Assembly: GCF_003173755.1 (NCBI RefSeq)
Contig: NZ_CP029553.1
Span: 645,001 to 709,000, forward strand
Length of the DNA: 64,000 bases
From: Methylobacterium terrae
GTDB taxonomy: Bacteria; Pseudomonadota; Alphaproteobacteria; Rhizobiales; Beijerinckiaceae
Reading direction: 5' to 3'
This document shows, piece by piece, positions 48,156 through 57,514 of the stretch (position 1 is the first letter of the stretch; each line of letters starts with the position of its first letter). The position numbers and the translations under genes are program-made. The notes under the pieces were generated by a model, which was not told the DNA's origin, ran no database searches, and saw only the letters and a list, made by a program, of their open reading frames with translations.

Positions 48156-48212
48156 CCGGGGCGGGGCGGATCGCACGAAGGGGGAGGGCGCCTCCGGTCG
48201 CCGCCCCGCCGG

Positions 48213-50252
48213 TCAGGCGGCCTGGATGTCCTGCAGGAAGCCGTCGACCTTGCTCTTGACGGCCAGGGACTGGGCCGCGAGCTCCGCCGCCGCCGCGAGC
48301 ACCTGCGAGGCGGCGCTGCCGGTCTCGCCCGACGACGTGAGGACCCGGGAGACGTTCTCCGACACGTCCCTCGTGCCCCGTGCCGCCTCGCTCGCGTTGC
48401 GGGCAATTTCGCCGGTCGCGGCGGTCTGCTCCGTGACCGTCGCGGCGATCGCCGCGCTGATCTCGTTCATGCCCGAGATGGTGCGGCTGATCTGCCGGAT
48501 CGTCTCCGCCGCCTGGGTGGTGGCCGCCTGGATCGCGGTGATCTGGCCGCCGATCTCGTCGGTCGCCCGGCTGGTCTGGCTCGCGAGCTCCTTGACCTCG
48601 GCGGCGACGACCGCGAAGCCGCGGCCCGCATCGCCGGCCCGCGCCGCCTCGATGGTCGCGTTCAAGGCCAGCAGGTTCGTCTGCGCGGCGATCGACGAGA
48701 TGGTGGTGACGGCAGCCCCGATCTGCTCGGCCGCGGCGCTCAGGCCCGCCATGGCGGTGCCGGTCGCCTCGGCCTCCTGCGCGGCATGGGACGCCACGTC
48801 GTTGGAGCGGAGCACCTGCCGCTCGATCTCCTGCAGCGAGGAGACCATCTCCTCGGCCGCCGCCGCCACCGTCTGGACGTTGACCGCCGTCTCTTCGGCC
48901 GCCGCGCTCGAGGCCAGCGCCTGGCCGTTGGTGCTGTCGGCGACCTGGGCCATCGCCCGGGCGGTGGCGTCGAGCTCCGTCGCCGCGGAGGAGACGATGT
49001 CGAGCGAGCCGGTGACGCCGTGCTGGAAGGTCCGGACGAGCCGATCGACCCGGTTCGCCCGCGCCGCGCGGCGCTGCTGCTCCCGCTCGCTCTCGCTCGT
49101 CAGGAGGTCCGCCCGATGGGCCTTGTCGCGGAACACCTCGAGCGCCTTGCTGATCTGCCCGACCTCGTCGGTGCGCTGCGTGTCGGTGATCGCGACGTCG
49201 TAGCGCCGGTCGATCAGGGCCTCGATGGTCCCGAGGCACCGCTCCAGCGGCGTCCGGATCAGGCGATGCGTCGTCGCGAACAGGACGCCGATCAGGACGA
49301 CGAGGATGATGAGCCCGGCGGCCGCGGTCTCGGCGACGCGCAGGTAGATCGGATGCGTGAAGGCCGCGGCCGGAACGTCCATGACGAGTGCCCAGGTCGT
49401 GTTCATGCCGGGCTGCGTGAAGGGGTAGACCAGCCGGACCGCCCCGTCCGGGCCGCCCCGCAGGACGCGCGGCCGCAGGTCCTTCAGGGCGCCCTCGACC
49501 TCGGCGGCGCCGACGCCGTCATAGGCTTTCATCAGCCGGTCGGGCTGCGGCGGGACGATCCATTGTCCCGCATTCGACAGCATCATGACGCGCCCGCCGT
49601 CGAAGGGCCGCAGCGCCGCGAACGTCTCCGCGAGCCAGCTCAGCCGGATGTCGACGCCCGCGACGCCCACGATGTCGCCCTTGACCCTGAGCGGCGCGGA
49701 GATCGACGTGACGAGCTGCCCCTGGCTGGTCACGTAGGGCTCCACGAGCAGGCTCTTGCCGGAGGCGACCGGTCCGCCATACCAGCTCTGCTTGGGGTCG
49801 ATCGGGAACGTCGCGAAGGCGAGCGTGCCATCGTCCTGCTTCGTCCAGTAGGGCGTGAAGATCCCGGCGGCGTTCTCGAAGCCGGTTCCGCTCAGGTACC
49901 GTTCCGCGCGCTTGTCCGTCGTGTCCGACATCCACGCGCCGAACAGGTTCGGATAGTGCTGGAGCAGGGATCGGGCCGCCGCGACGGCGTCGGCCTTCCG
50001 GACGGTGCCGCTGCCCATCAGCCCCGACATCGTGCTCGCCAGGGCGTTGCCGGCGGACACCGCATCGACCACCTGGATGGATGTCCGGGCCGTCGTGCTG
50101 GCGGCCTTCTCGGCCGCGAACTGCATGATCTCGTCGTGGGTCCGCTGCGCGGCCATCCACCCGGAGATGCCGACGAAACCGAGGAGGGTCGCGCCGATGG
50201 CGGAGCCGGCGATCACCATCAACTTGCTGGAGAGACCGTTCTTGATCGTCAT
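48213..50252 (-). CDS. Methyl-accepting chemotaxis protein with Cache sensor
   Basis: This 679-residue chemoreceptor has TM1 (about 9-32), a periplasmic double Cache domain (about 35-290, [18 protein letters not shown] and [14 protein letters not shown]), TM2 (about 303-325), HAMP (to about 380) and a signalling domain with the kinase-contact tip [20 protein letters not shown]. Cache sensors of this kind detect amino or organic acids directly; the ligand is unknown. The ATG at 50250-50252 is chosen; a GTG one codon earlier is possible. No che genes are adjacent, so it signals to a distant CheA. Confidence 0.93.
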   Translation of the reverse strand: MTIKNGLSSKLMVIAGSAIGATLLGFVGISGWMAAQRTHDEIMQFAAEKAASTTARTSIQVVDAVSAGNALASTMSGLMGSGTVRKADAVAAARSLLQHYPNLFGAWMSDTTDKRAERYLSGTGFENAAGIFTPYWTKQDDGTLAFATFPIDPKQSWYGGPVASGKSLLVEPYVTSQGQLVTSISAPLRVKGDIVGVAGVDIRLSWLAETFAALRPFDGGRVMMLSNAGQWIVPPQPDRLMKAYDGVGAAEVEGALKDLRPRVLRGGPDGAVRLVYPFTQPGMNTTWALVMDVPAAAFTHPIYLRVAETAAAGLIILVVLIGVLFATTHRLIRTPLERCLGTIEALIDRRYDVAITDTQRTDEVGQISKALEVFRDKAHRADLLTSESEREQQRRAARANRVDRLVRTFQHGVTGSLDIVSSAATELDATARAMAQVADSTNGQALASSAAAEETAVNVQTVAAAAEEMVSSLQEIERQVLRSNDVASHAAQEAEATGTAMAGLSAAAEQIGAAVTTISSIAAQTNLLALNATIEAARAGDAGRGFAVVAAEVKELASQTSRATDEIGGQITAIQAATTQAAETIRQISRTISGMNEISAAIAATVTEQTAATGEIARNASEAARGTRDVSENVSRVLTSSGETGSAASQVLAAAAELAAQSLAVKSKVDGFLQDIQAA

Positions 50253-50608
50253 CACCGAGGGCCCAGGGATTCGAACTGACTCGTGCGTGAACCGTCTTGG
50301 TAAAGGCGCGGTTAGTGTCCGGGTGGGCGTAGGGACATAACAGTGTGCTGCGGGAAGGGACCGGTCCGACGCAGCGGTCGGGAAGTCGTCCGCCCGCGGT
50401 CGTCAGTCTCGGGCCGGAGCGGCCGGGGTCGCGGGTCGCTGCCGGCACTGGGGCAACCGCCGACGAGGCGAGGAGGACGGCCGCGAACGCTGGGAGATCC
50501 CGGTGCCGGATCCTCCCGGTCACGGTTCCGATACGGTCGGCCGGAAGCGGGCCGGAACGGGGGGCGGACGCCGCCGGTCGCGTCGGCCGGAGCAGGAGGG
50601 AAGCGGGC
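50253..50608. other. Intergenic region between chemoreceptor and C45-like gene
   Basis: 356 bp between two divergent genes should hold both promoters. No palindrome, terminator or RNA stands out. A string resembling a tRNA T-loop near 50262-50280 was examined and does not fold as a tRNA. Confidence 0.4.
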
Positions 50609-51586
50609 ATGGAGGCCACGACGGAGAAGACGTTCGTCGCCGAGCGCGAGGACCGCCCCGGCGCGGGGTGGCTCGCGCGCTTCCGCGGTGGCCGGGACGA
50701 GGCGGCGCGGTGGTATCTCGGGGACGGCACGGTCGCGCCGCCCTCGGCCGCCGCCTGCCGCGCCGCCCTCGCGCGCCACATGCCCGAGCTCGTCCCGGCC
50801 TACGACGAGGCCTGCGGGCTGGTCGGCGACGACGACCTCGCCCACCGGGTCCTCAGCCATTACCGCCCGGCGGCGCACCGTCAGGGATGCAGCCAGGCGG
50901 TCTGGCTCGGGGAGGACGGCCCGGCGCTGGTGCGCAACTACGACTATCCTCTCCCGGTCATCACCGGCCGCATCGAGCGGACCGCCTGGTCGGGGCGGCG
51001 CGTCATCGCGATGGGGCAGCGGCCCTGGGGCGGCTGCCTCGACGGGATGAACGACGACGGGCTGGTCGCCAGCTGCACGCTCGGCGGCATCGCCCGGCGG
51101 GGCGAGGGCTTCGCCATCATCCTGATGCTGCGCTACGTGCTGGAGACCTGCGGGTCGGTGGGGGAGGGGATCGCGGCGCTACGCCGCCTCCCGCCCTCGC
51201 AGATCCACAACGTCACGCTCCTCGACCGGACGGGCGCGCACGCCACGATCCTCATGGGACCCCGGCGCGAGCCGGCGGTGGTGCCGTGGCGGACCTGCAC
51301 CAACCACCAGGAGCGGGCCTCGCCCGCCTCCCGCTCGGCGCTCCGCCAGCGCGTGCTCGACGAGGCCCTGGCCGCGCCCGGGGCGACGCTCGAGACCCTG
51401 ACGGCCCGCTTCTTCGAACCGCCGCTCTACTCGCGCAAGGCCGCCTTCACCACGGCCTACACCGCACTCTACCGGCCGGCCGCGGGCCGGGTCGATTACC
51501 TCTGGCCCGGCCGGCGCTGGAGCCAGAGCTTCGACCGGTTCGAGGAGGGCGCCTACACCCACGATTACGGCGCGCTGGAGCCGTGA
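50609..51586 (+). CDS. C45-family autoproteolytic acyltransferase/hydrolase-like protein
   Basis: This 325-residue Ntn-hydrolase-fold protein is related to isopenicillin-N acyltransferase and NRDE/C45 proteins. The conserved nucleophile region is GCSQAVWL (C94), followed by LVRNYDYPL, GCLDGMNDDGLVASC and CTNHQE. In the family this cysteine becomes N-terminal after self-cleavage, so residues 1-93 would be a propeptide. The physiological substrate is unknown; peptide or lactam amide bonds are likely. The start at 50609 has AGGAGGG 7 nt upstream. It converges on the methyltransferase gene with a 19-bp gap. Confidence 0.8.
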   Translation: MEATTEKTFVAEREDRPGAGWLARFRGGRDEAARWYLGDGTVAPPSAAACRAALARHMPELVPAYDEACGLVGDDDLAHRVLSHYRPAAHRQGCSQAVWLGEDGPALVRNYDYPLPVITGRIERTAWSGRRVIAMGQRPWGGCLDGMNDDGLVASCTLGGIARRGEGFAIILMLRYVLETCGSVGEGIAALRRLPPSQIHNVTLLDRTGAHATILMGPRREPAVVPWRTCTNHQERASPASRSALRQRVLDEALAAPGATLETLTARFFEPPLYSRKAAFTTAYTALYRPAAGRVDYLWPGRRWSQSFDRFEEGAYTHDYGALEP

Positions 51587-51605
51587 CCGTCCGCGCGCCG
51601 GCCCT

Positions 51606-52277
51606 TCAGCCGAGGCGGACGGACAGTTCCACGTCGCCGCCGAACGGCACCGACAGGTAGCCGCGGCCCGGGTCGCGGATGCGGGCGAGGTAGTCGGGGC
51701 TGTACTCGGCATTGTCGGCGACCACGAGGGCGCCGGGCCGCAGGCGGCCCTCCACCCGGTCGAGGATCTCGGGGTAGAGCGCCTTGGCGCCGTCGAGGAG
51801 GAGGAGGTCGACCGTCTCCGGCAGGTCGCGCCCCAAGGTCTCGAGGGCGTCGCCCTCGCGGAACTCGACGAGGTCGGCGAGGCCCCCGGCCGCGAGATGG
51901 GCCTTCGCCCGCGCCACCTTCGACGGCTCGAACTCGCTGGTGATCAGCCGGCCGCCGCCATTGTCGCGTAGCGCCGCCGCCAGGTGCAGGGTCGAGAGGC
52001 CGAACGAGGTGCCGAACTCGACGACCGAGCGGGCGCGGGCGCCCCGCGCCAGCAGGTAGAGCAGCCGGCCGGTCTCCCGCGACACCGCCAGCGGCATGTC
52101 CTTCATCCGGCCGTAGAAGTCGCGGTAGTCGGCCCGGCTGCGGATCAGCCGATCGCGCTCGTCGGCCGACAGGTCGGCCACGACGGAGAACGGCGACGAC
52201 GCCTCCGCGTCGAGGAAGAGACGGTCGAGAAGCGGCGCGACGGGCGCGCTGGTCAGCGAAGATGCAGCGTGAAGCAT
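51606..52277 (-). CDS. SAM-dependent O-methyltransferase (class I)
   Basis: This 223-residue methyltransferase of the O-MT/CCoAOMT-like group has a SAM-binding motif I (SVVEFGTSFGLSTLHLA), motif II acidic loop (ITSEFEPSKV) and LLLLDGAKALYPEIL with the metal/substrate-side aspartate. It probably methylates a phenolic or catechol hydroxyl. The gene is divergent from a TetR regulator across 93 bp that contain two palindromes, so TetR most likely represses it. Confidence 0.87.
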   Translation of the reverse strand: MLHAASSLTSAPVAPLLDRLFLDAEASSPFSVVADLSADERDRLIRSRADYRDFYGRMKDMPLAVSRETGRLLYLLARGARARSVVEFGTSFGLSTLHLAAALRDNGGGRLITSEFEPSKVARAKAHLAAGGLADLVEFREGDALETLGRDLPETVDLLLLDGAKALYPEILDRVEGRLRPGALVVADNAEYSPDYLARIRDPGRGYLSVPFGGDVELSVRLG

Positions 52278-52297
52278 CGTCTTTTACTTTCGTGAAC

Positions 52298-52337
52298 GTC
52301 CTGAGGACTGGACAAGACGGAAAATACGATCGATCGT
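52298..52337. promoter_or_regulatory. Palindromes in the methyltransferase/TetR divergent promoter
   Basis: GTCCT-G-AGGAC (52298-52308) and the perfect 12-bp palindrome ACGATCGATCGT (52326-52337) lie between the two divergent starts. These are candidate TetR operators. Confidence 0.5.
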
Positions 52338-52370
52338 TCGCGCCCGCTATTCGCATTCCCGGCCGCGCGC

Positions 52371-53006
52371 ATGACCGTCCGCCCAAGTCCCCGTCTCGTA
52401 AGGCGAAAACAGCCCCGGCAGTCCCGCTCGACGAGCCTCGTCGCGGCGGTCCTGGAGGCGGCTGGTCAGGTTCTGGCGGAGGTCGGGCCTGCGCGCTTCA
52501 CGGCCGCCCGGGTCGCCGAGCGGGCGGGGGTCAGCGTCGGCTCGCTCTACCAGTACTTCCCGAACAAGGCCGCGATCCTGTTCCAGCTCCAGAGCGACGA
52601 GTGGCGCGACACCACCGCCCTGTTGCGCGGGATCCTGCAGGATCCCGCGCCGTCGCCGCCGGAGCGGCTGCGCGCGATGGTCCACGCCTTCGTCCGCTCG
52701 GAATGCGAGGAGGCGGCGATGCGCGGAGCGCTCGGCGACGCCGCGCCGCTCTACCGCGACGCCCCGGAAGCCGAGGACTCGCGCGTCGCCGCCACGGACG
52801 CCATCCGGGCCTTCCTGCGGGAGGCCGTTCCCGATCTGGCCGAGGCGCGGTGCCGGATCGCCGGCGACCTGATCGCGATGACGCTCGGCGCGGTGGGGGA
52901 GGGGATCTCGGAGATGAGCGCGGACGATCCGGCGGTCGAGGCCTACGCGGACGGGCTCGCCGACATGCTCTGCGCCTACCTGGCGCGGCTCGCGGCGGGC
53001 GGGTGA
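52371..53006 (+). CDS. TetR-family transcriptional regulator
   Basis: This 211-residue TetR repressor has its N-terminal HTH at about residues 20-65 (LVAAVLEAAGQVLAEVGP...RAGVSVGSLYQYFPNKAAILF, the characteristic GSLYQYFPNK) followed by a helical ligand-binding domain of the AefR/TetR_C type. It probably represses the divergent O-methyltransferase gene and itself, releasing DNA on binding a hydrophobic ligand. Two upstream palindromes are candidate sites. Confidence 0.9.
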   Translation: MTVRPSPRLVRRKQPRQSRSTSLVAAVLEAAGQVLAEVGPARFTAARVAERAGVSVGSLYQYFPNKAAILFQLQSDEWRDTTALLRGILQDPAPSPPERLRAMVHAFVRSECEEAAMRGALGDAAPLYRDAPEAEDSRVAATDAIRAFLREAVPDLAEARCRIAGDLIAMTLGAVGEGISEMSADDPAVEAYADGLADMLCAYLARLAAGG

Positions 53007-53091
53007 GGATGGAGCGGTCGTCCGTCGGCCGGCCTGCCTCCGGTCTCCCGGCGCCTGGACTCAGCGTCGCTGACGGACCCCGCACCCTCCA

Positions 53092-53125
53092 TCGTTCCGG
53101 GCTCCGCCGCGCGGCTCCGGAACGA
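53092..53125. terminator. Hairpin between convergent TetR and ABC exporter genes
   Basis: A 9-bp perfect stem (TCGTTCCGG/CCGGAACGA) with a 16-nt GC-rich loop lies between two convergent genes, suited to a bidirectional terminator, but no U-tract is present. Confidence 0.45.
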
Positions 53126-53194
53126 CGCGGAGGGAAGCGGTTCGGTCGAGGCTGATCGACGAGGCTGTCAGGCGAAGGGCAATCCCCCGCCGGC

Positions 53195-55060
53195 TCACGC
53201 CTGCCCCTGCTCCCCCGCCCGTGCCGCCTGCGGCAGCATCTGTTCTCCGGTCCGTGCCGCCTGCGGCAGCGTCTCTTCTCCGGTCCGTGCCGCCTGCGGC
53301 AGCGTCTCTTCTCCGGTTCGTGCTGCCTGCGGCAGCACCTGCTCCGGCGGGCCCGAGGCGACGATCCGGCCGCCCTCCAGCACGTGCACGGTGTCGGCCC
53401 CCGCGAGGCTGGTGAGGCGGTGGGCGATCATGATCAGCGTGCGGGTGCCGGAGAGCCCCTGCACCGCCCGCATCACCACGGTCTCGGTCTCGTCGTCGAG
53501 GGCGGAGGTCGCCTCGTCGAACACGATCACGTCGGGGTCGTGGTAGAGCGCCCGGGCGATGCCGATGCGCTGGCGCTGGCCGCCGGAGAGCCGCGCGCCG
53601 CGCTCGCCGACGCGGGTGGCGTAGGCCTCCGGCAGGGCGGCGACGAAATCGTGCGCGCCGGCAAGCCGCGCCGCCCGCTCCACCGCCGCGTCGTCGATCG
53701 CGTCGAGGCCGAAGGCGATGTTCTCCGCGATGGTGCCGTCGATCAGAAAGATGTCCTGCGGCACGTAGCCGATGCGGTTCTGCCAGGCCGGCAGGGTGGC
53801 GGGATCGAGGCCTGTGCCGTCGACCGCGATGCGGCCGCTCGTGGGCTGGAGAAAGCCGAGGATCAGCCCGATCAGGGTCGACTTGCCCGAGCCGGTGCGG
53901 CCGACGAGGCCGATCGTGGAATGGGCGGGAATCGTGAGGGTGACGTCCGTCAGCGCCGGGCGGCCGGGCTCGTAGTCGAACCCGACCCGCTCCAGGCGGA
54001 TGGCGTCGCGGAACGGCAGGCGCTCGGGGCCGCGGCGGACGGGAGGGCGCTCGCCCTGGAGCCCGTCGACGACGAGCCGCACCGCCGGCAGGTAGAAGCG
54101 CAGCAGCGCCAGCGCGTTGAACACGTTCTGGAACGCCGGCAGCATCCGGTAGCCCGCGAAGGCGAACAGGCCGAGAAGCGGCAGGATGCCGGCGGTGTCG
54201 AGCCCCTGCGAGAGGGCGAACAGCACGACGACGATGACGCCGCCGAAGGCGAGCGCCTCGATGACGAAGCGCGGCAGCTGCCCGGTGAGCAGGCTCTCGG
54301 CGCTGGCCTGCGCGTAGGCGCGGGCCGGGGCCTCGAACCGGCTCGCGAAGCCTTGCGCCCGGCCGTAGAGCTTGAGTTCGGTCAGGCCGCCGAGCGTCTC
54401 GTGCACCACCCGAAAGCGGGCCTCGTTGCCGGCCACGGCGCGCGCGCCGATGCGGGCGAGGCGCGCCCGCACCAGAAGGAAGATGCCGACGTAGAGCCCG
54501 CCGAACCCGGCGCCGAGGATCAGCGCCAGACGCGGCGAGACGACGAGCAGGAACACGATCACGGCCGTGGCCGAGGTCGCCCGCGAGGCGATGACGGTGG
54601 CGGGCGTCAGCACCCCGACGACGAGGCGGTCGGTCTCGCTCAGGATCGTCTTGGCGAGCTCGGCGCTGTTGGCGGTCGTGAAGAACAGCCGCTCGCGGTC
54701 GATGGTGCGGAACAGGAGCCGGCGGGCGAAGCCGTAGCCGACGGCGTGGCTGAAGCGCAGCTGCGCGTAGGTCAGCCCGGCATTGACGCAGGAGGTGGTC
54801 AGGATGGCGACCAGCGCCGCCAGCCCGACGACGATCAGGAAGCTGCGGTCGTCGGAGAGACCGAGCCCGTCGCGGATCGCGCCGAGGGCCGGGATGCGGG
54901 CGGCCGCTCCCGGATCGCCGACCAGCGTCAGGAACGGCACCACCGAGGCGACGCCGACCACCTCGAGCAGGGCCGCGAGCGCGAGCCCCGCCCCGATCAG
55001 CCCGGCGCGGCGGCGCTCGCGCGGGGTCATGGCGCGCAGGAGGTCGATCAGGGCGCGCAT
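53195..55060 (-). CDS. ABC exporter (flippase-like), with C-terminal tandem repeat tail
   Basis: This 621-residue half-transporter has a six-helix membrane domain (about 15-330) fused to an ATPase: Walker A GRTGSGKST (387-395), signature [10 protein letters not shown] (491-500), Walker B VIVFDEATSALD. It belongs to the MsbA/PglK group of lipid-linked glycan or lipid flippases. The last 45 residues are four 11-residue repeats (LPQAARTGEET), outside the family fold. The ATG at 55058-55060 begins MRALIDLLRAM. It follows the glycan-synthesis cluster across a palindromic element, so it may export the glycan. Confidence 0.9.
   Translation of the reverse strand: MRALIDLLRAMTPRERRRAGLIGAGLALAALLEVVGVASVVPFLTLVGDPGAAARIPALGAIRDGLGLSDDRSFLIVVGLAALVAILTTSCVNAGLTYAQLRFSHAVGYGFARRLLFRTIDRERLFFTTANSAELAKTILSETDRLVVGVLTPATVIASRATSATAVIVFLLVVSPRLALILGAGFGGLYVGIFLLVRARLARIGARAVAGNEARFRVVHETLGGLTELKLYGRAQGFASRFEAPARAYAQASAESLLTGQLPRFVIEALAFGGVIVVVLFALSQGLDTAGILPLLGLFAFAGYRMLPAFQNVFNALALLRFYLPAVRLVVDGLQGERPPVRRGPERLPFRDAIRLERVGFDYEPGRPALTDVTLTIPAHSTIGLVGRTGSGKSTLIGLILGFLQPTSGRIAVDGTGLDPATLPAWQNRIGYVPQDIFLIDGTIAENIAFGLDAIDDAAVERAARLAGAHDFVAALPEAYATRVGERGARLSGGQRQRIGIARALYHDPDVIVFDEATSALDDETETVVMRAVQGLSGTRTLIMIAHRLTSLAGADTVHVLEGGRIVASGPPEQVLPQAARTGEETLPQAARTGEETLPQAARTGEQMLPQAARAGEQGQA
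53204..53335 (-). repeat. Four 33-bp tandem repeats at the 3' end of the ABC exporter gene
   Basis: Four in-frame 33-bp units encode LPQAARTGEET, LPQAARTGEET, LPQAARTGEQM and LPQAARAGEQG. The near-identity of units 1-3 at DNA level suggests recent slippage, and copy number may vary among strains. Confidence 0.85.
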
Positions 55061-55130
55061 GGCGGGCTCATGGGGGGAGGGGAGGGGGGCATGCGGTCCT
55101 GTGCGGGGGACGGGATGGCGCGGGCAATCT

Positions 55131-55340
55131 CCTCTCCCCGCGGGCGGGGAGAGGCCCGTGCTCCCGTTCAGGGAGCACGGCAAGCGGAGGCGAGAGCCGG
55201 AGCGAGGGTGAGGGTTTGGTGCCGGAGGAGTCTCCCGGAGATACCCCCTCACCCTCGGGTCGATCCTTTCGGGATCGATGCGCCGCCTCGCCGTGTCACC
55301 CGAACGGTGACACGGCCCTCTCCCCGCCCGCGGGGAGAGG
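55131..55340. repeat. Palindrome cluster between ABC exporter and DUF2142 gene
   Basis: Outer palindromes CCTCTCCCCGCGGGCGGGGA (from 55131) and CCTCTCCCCGCCCGCGGGGA (from 55317) flank a set of inner hairpins: CCGTGCTCCC/GGGAGCACGG (55156-55180), GAGGGTGAGGG/CCCTCACCCTC (about 55205-55257), CGATCC/GGATCG (near 55261-55278) and CCGTGTCACC/GGTGACACGG (55291-55315). It is kin to the element at 33991-34143. The 337-bp gap holds nothing else. Confidence 0.75.
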
Positions 55341-55397
55341 GGGGCATGCTCACGACTCGGCCGGCCCCTGCCCGCGGCGGGACCGCCCGCTCCGCCG

Positions 55398-56792
55398 TCA
55401 GAACATCCGCGCGGTCGCGAGCGGCACCACCACGAGGTCGAGGGCCGCCACCGCGGTACCGACGACGAGGGCCCAGCGCAACCCGGTCGCCGGGGCGGGC
55501 CGCGGCGCGACGGCGAGGACGAGCATCGGGATCAGGGGCAGGAAGTAGCGCCCCTGCGGACCGTAGATCCGCACGTCGCCGACATCGGTCCAGGACAGGT
55601 ACTGCGACAGGGCGACGAGCCAGGCGGTGAGGAGCGCCGCGGCACCGAGCAGCCCCAGATCGATCCAGCGCACCCGCACGGACCGCCCGCACAGGAGCGC
55701 GAGCCCGGCGAGGCCCAGGCCCCAGGCGGCGTAGATCGCGGCCGGCAGCATCCTGTCGATCCAGCCGAAGATGCCGATCGCCCCGGCGGCGAGGATCAGG
55801 GCCCGCTTGAGGCTGAAGAAGCACTGCGCCGGCAGGGTGAGGAGCAGGCCCGGATGCGCGAGGAGCACCTGCGCCTGCGCCCGCGTGTCGGTGCCGAGGA
55901 ACTGCGCCGGGCGCGGGCCGGGCCAGAGCGGGCCGGCCTCGTAGGCGAGGCGCGGCACCGGCGTGGCGATCTGCGTCGTGGTGTAGAGGATCCAGGCGAC
56001 GCCCGGCAGCACCGCCAGCACCGCGGTTCCGACCCGGCGCCAGACGACCGGGCTCGTCCAGAATCGCGGCGGCAGCGGCACCAGCAGCATCGCGGCGATC
56101 GCCGCGTAGGGCGGTTTCGCCAGCACCACCAGGGCGACGAGGACGGCGGCGAGGCGCCGGCGCCACGGGTCCTCGCCGGTGAGGAGCGCGGCGGCGAGCG
56201 CGCAGGCGGCGATCATCAGGGCGTCCTGGTTGAAGGACGCCGCGAGCGACAGGCCCATCGGCAGCACCAGCACCCCGAAGAGGAGCGCCCGGCCGCGGCG
56301 CGCCAGCGCCAGGGCCGCGAACCCGAGCGCGCCGTAGGCCGCCGCACCGGCGAGCCGCCCGAGGAGGGCCGATGCGGCGTGGCTCAGCCCGAGGGCCTGC
56401 CCGGCGCCGATCGCGAGGGCGGCCGGGACGTAGAAGCCCGGGAAGTAGGTGCCGATGGTGTAGAGCGGCAGGAAGGCCGGGCGGCCGAGCGCCGGCATCG
56501 GGTCCGGTATCGGATTCACGTGGGGCGCCGGCGGCCGGCCGCGGCTCAAGGCCTCCCAGGCCGGATCGACGGTGACGCCGGCGGCCGGGCGGGCGACGCC
56601 GTCGGAATAGGTCACGGTCTCGCGGTGGCCGACGACCTGGCCGTCGAGGAGCGCCACCGCCCGCAGGAGATGGGCGGATTCGTCCGCCACCTCGCCGAGC
56701 GGCACCAGGAAGGCCAGGATCAGGCAGAGCGGCAGGCCGAGCGCCGCGAAGGCGGCGAGCCAGGGCCGGGCCCCGTCGAGGCGGCCGATCAC
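55398..56792 (-). CDS. DUF2142 multi-pass membrane protein
   Basis: This 464-residue polytopic membrane protein has about 10-12 hydrophobic segments and the DUF2142 pattern: PLGEVADESAHLLRAVALLDG after TM1, SFNQDALMIAACALAAALLT, and YGPQGRYFLPLIPMLVLA. DUF2142 proteins resemble membrane glycosyltransferases that use lipid-linked sugars, and the neighbouring GT2 and flippase genes support a glycan role. The start is a GTG that overlaps the VTT gene stop (GTGA), so the two are coupled. Confidence 0.85.
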   Translation of the reverse strand: MIGRLDGARPWLAAFAALGLPLCLILAFLVPLGEVADESAHLLRAVALLDGQVVGHRETVTYSDGVARPAAGVTVDPAWEALSRGRPPAPHVNPIPDPMPALGRPAFLPLYTIGTYFPGFYVPAALAIGAGQALGLSHAASALLGRLAGAAAYGALGFAALALARRGRALLFGVLVLPMGLSLAASFNQDALMIAACALAAALLTGEDPWRRRLAAVLVALVVLAKPPYAAIAAMLLVPLPPRFWTSPVVWRRVGTAVLAVLPGVAWILYTTTQIATPVPRLAYEAGPLWPGPRPAQFLGTDTRAQAQVLLAHPGLLLTLPAQCFFSLKRALILAAGAIGIFGWIDRMLPAAIYAAWGLGLAGLALLCGRSVRVRWIDLGLLGAAALLTAWLVALSQYLSWTDVGDVRIYGPQGRYFLPLIPMLVLAVAPRPAPATGLRWALVVGTAVAALDLVVVPLATARMF

Positions 56793-57514
56793 GGCCGCTC
56801 GCCCCGCAGCGCGCCCTCGGGGGCCAGCGTGTCAGGCGCCAGCGTTTCGCACGTCGAGGTTTTGGCGAGCCGCTTCAGCTTGCGCAGCAGCAGCACCGTC
56901 GCGCCCAGGCCCAGGACCAGGACGCCGCCGCGCAGCCACTCGGCCTCGCCGGCGAGCGCCGTGCGCCCGAGCGCCCCCAGCATCACGTAGGCGAGGAGCG
57001 CCGGCAGGACGGCGAGCGTGCCGATGAGGTAGTCGGCGAGGCGCACGCTGCTGAGGCTGAGCGCGTAGCTCGTCGGGGCGAAGGGCATCACCGGCGAGAG
57101 CCGCATCAGGCCGACGAGGCGCCAGCCCTCCGCCGCCACCGAGCGGTCGAGGGCCATCGCCCAGCGCCCGCCGGCGGGGAAACCGGGCCGGCGCCCGCGC
57201 AGCAGGGCGCGGCCGATCCAGAAGCTCAGGAGCGCGCCCGCCATCGTGCCGGCGGCGGCCGCGGCGAAGCCCGGGCCGATGCCGAGCAGCGTGCCGGCGG
57301 CGATGCCGAGCAGCGAGGCCGGGAGCACGCCGCTCGCCGCGATCAGCGCCTGGGCCGCGACCAGCAGGGCGGGGCCTGCGGCGCCCTGGCGCTCGCACAG
57401 GGCGGAGAGCCAGGCGATCACGTCCCCCGGGGTACCGGGCGCGACGAGGCCGAGCCCGAAGGGCAGGGCCGCGAGGAGCGCGAGGCCGGCGAGGATCGCG
57501 AGGCGGCGCGTCAC
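56789..57514 (-). CDS. TVP38/TMEM64 (VTT-domain) membrane protein
   Basis: This 241-residue inner-membrane protein has the VTT/DedA-like core: [22 protein letters not shown] and [11 protein letters not shown], then [18 protein letters not shown] with the re-entrant region. DedA/VTT proteins are implicated in undecaprenyl-phosphate or lipid flipping. The GTG start at 57512-57514 overlaps the GT2 stop and its own stop overlaps the DUF2142 start, so three genes are translated in a coupled chain. The C-terminal 25 residues are hydrophilic and Pro-rich. Confidence 0.83.
   Translation of the reverse strand: MTRRLAILAGLALLAALPFGLGLVAPGTPGDVIAWLSALCERQGAAGPALLVAAQALIAASGVLPASLLGIAAGTLLGIGPGFAAAAAGTMAGALLSFWIGRALLRGRRPGFPAGGRWAMALDRSVAAEGWRLVGLMRLSPVMPFAPTSYALSLSSVRLADYLIGTLAVLPALLAYVMLGALGRTALAGEAEWLRGGVLVLGLGATVLLLRKLKRLAKTSTCETLAPDTLAPEGALRGERP

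Noticed and set aside
50255..50285. tRNA-like T-loop (GGGATTCGAAC) on the plus strand
   Set aside because: The flanking bases do not form a 5-bp T-stem and no acceptor or anticodon arms can be built.
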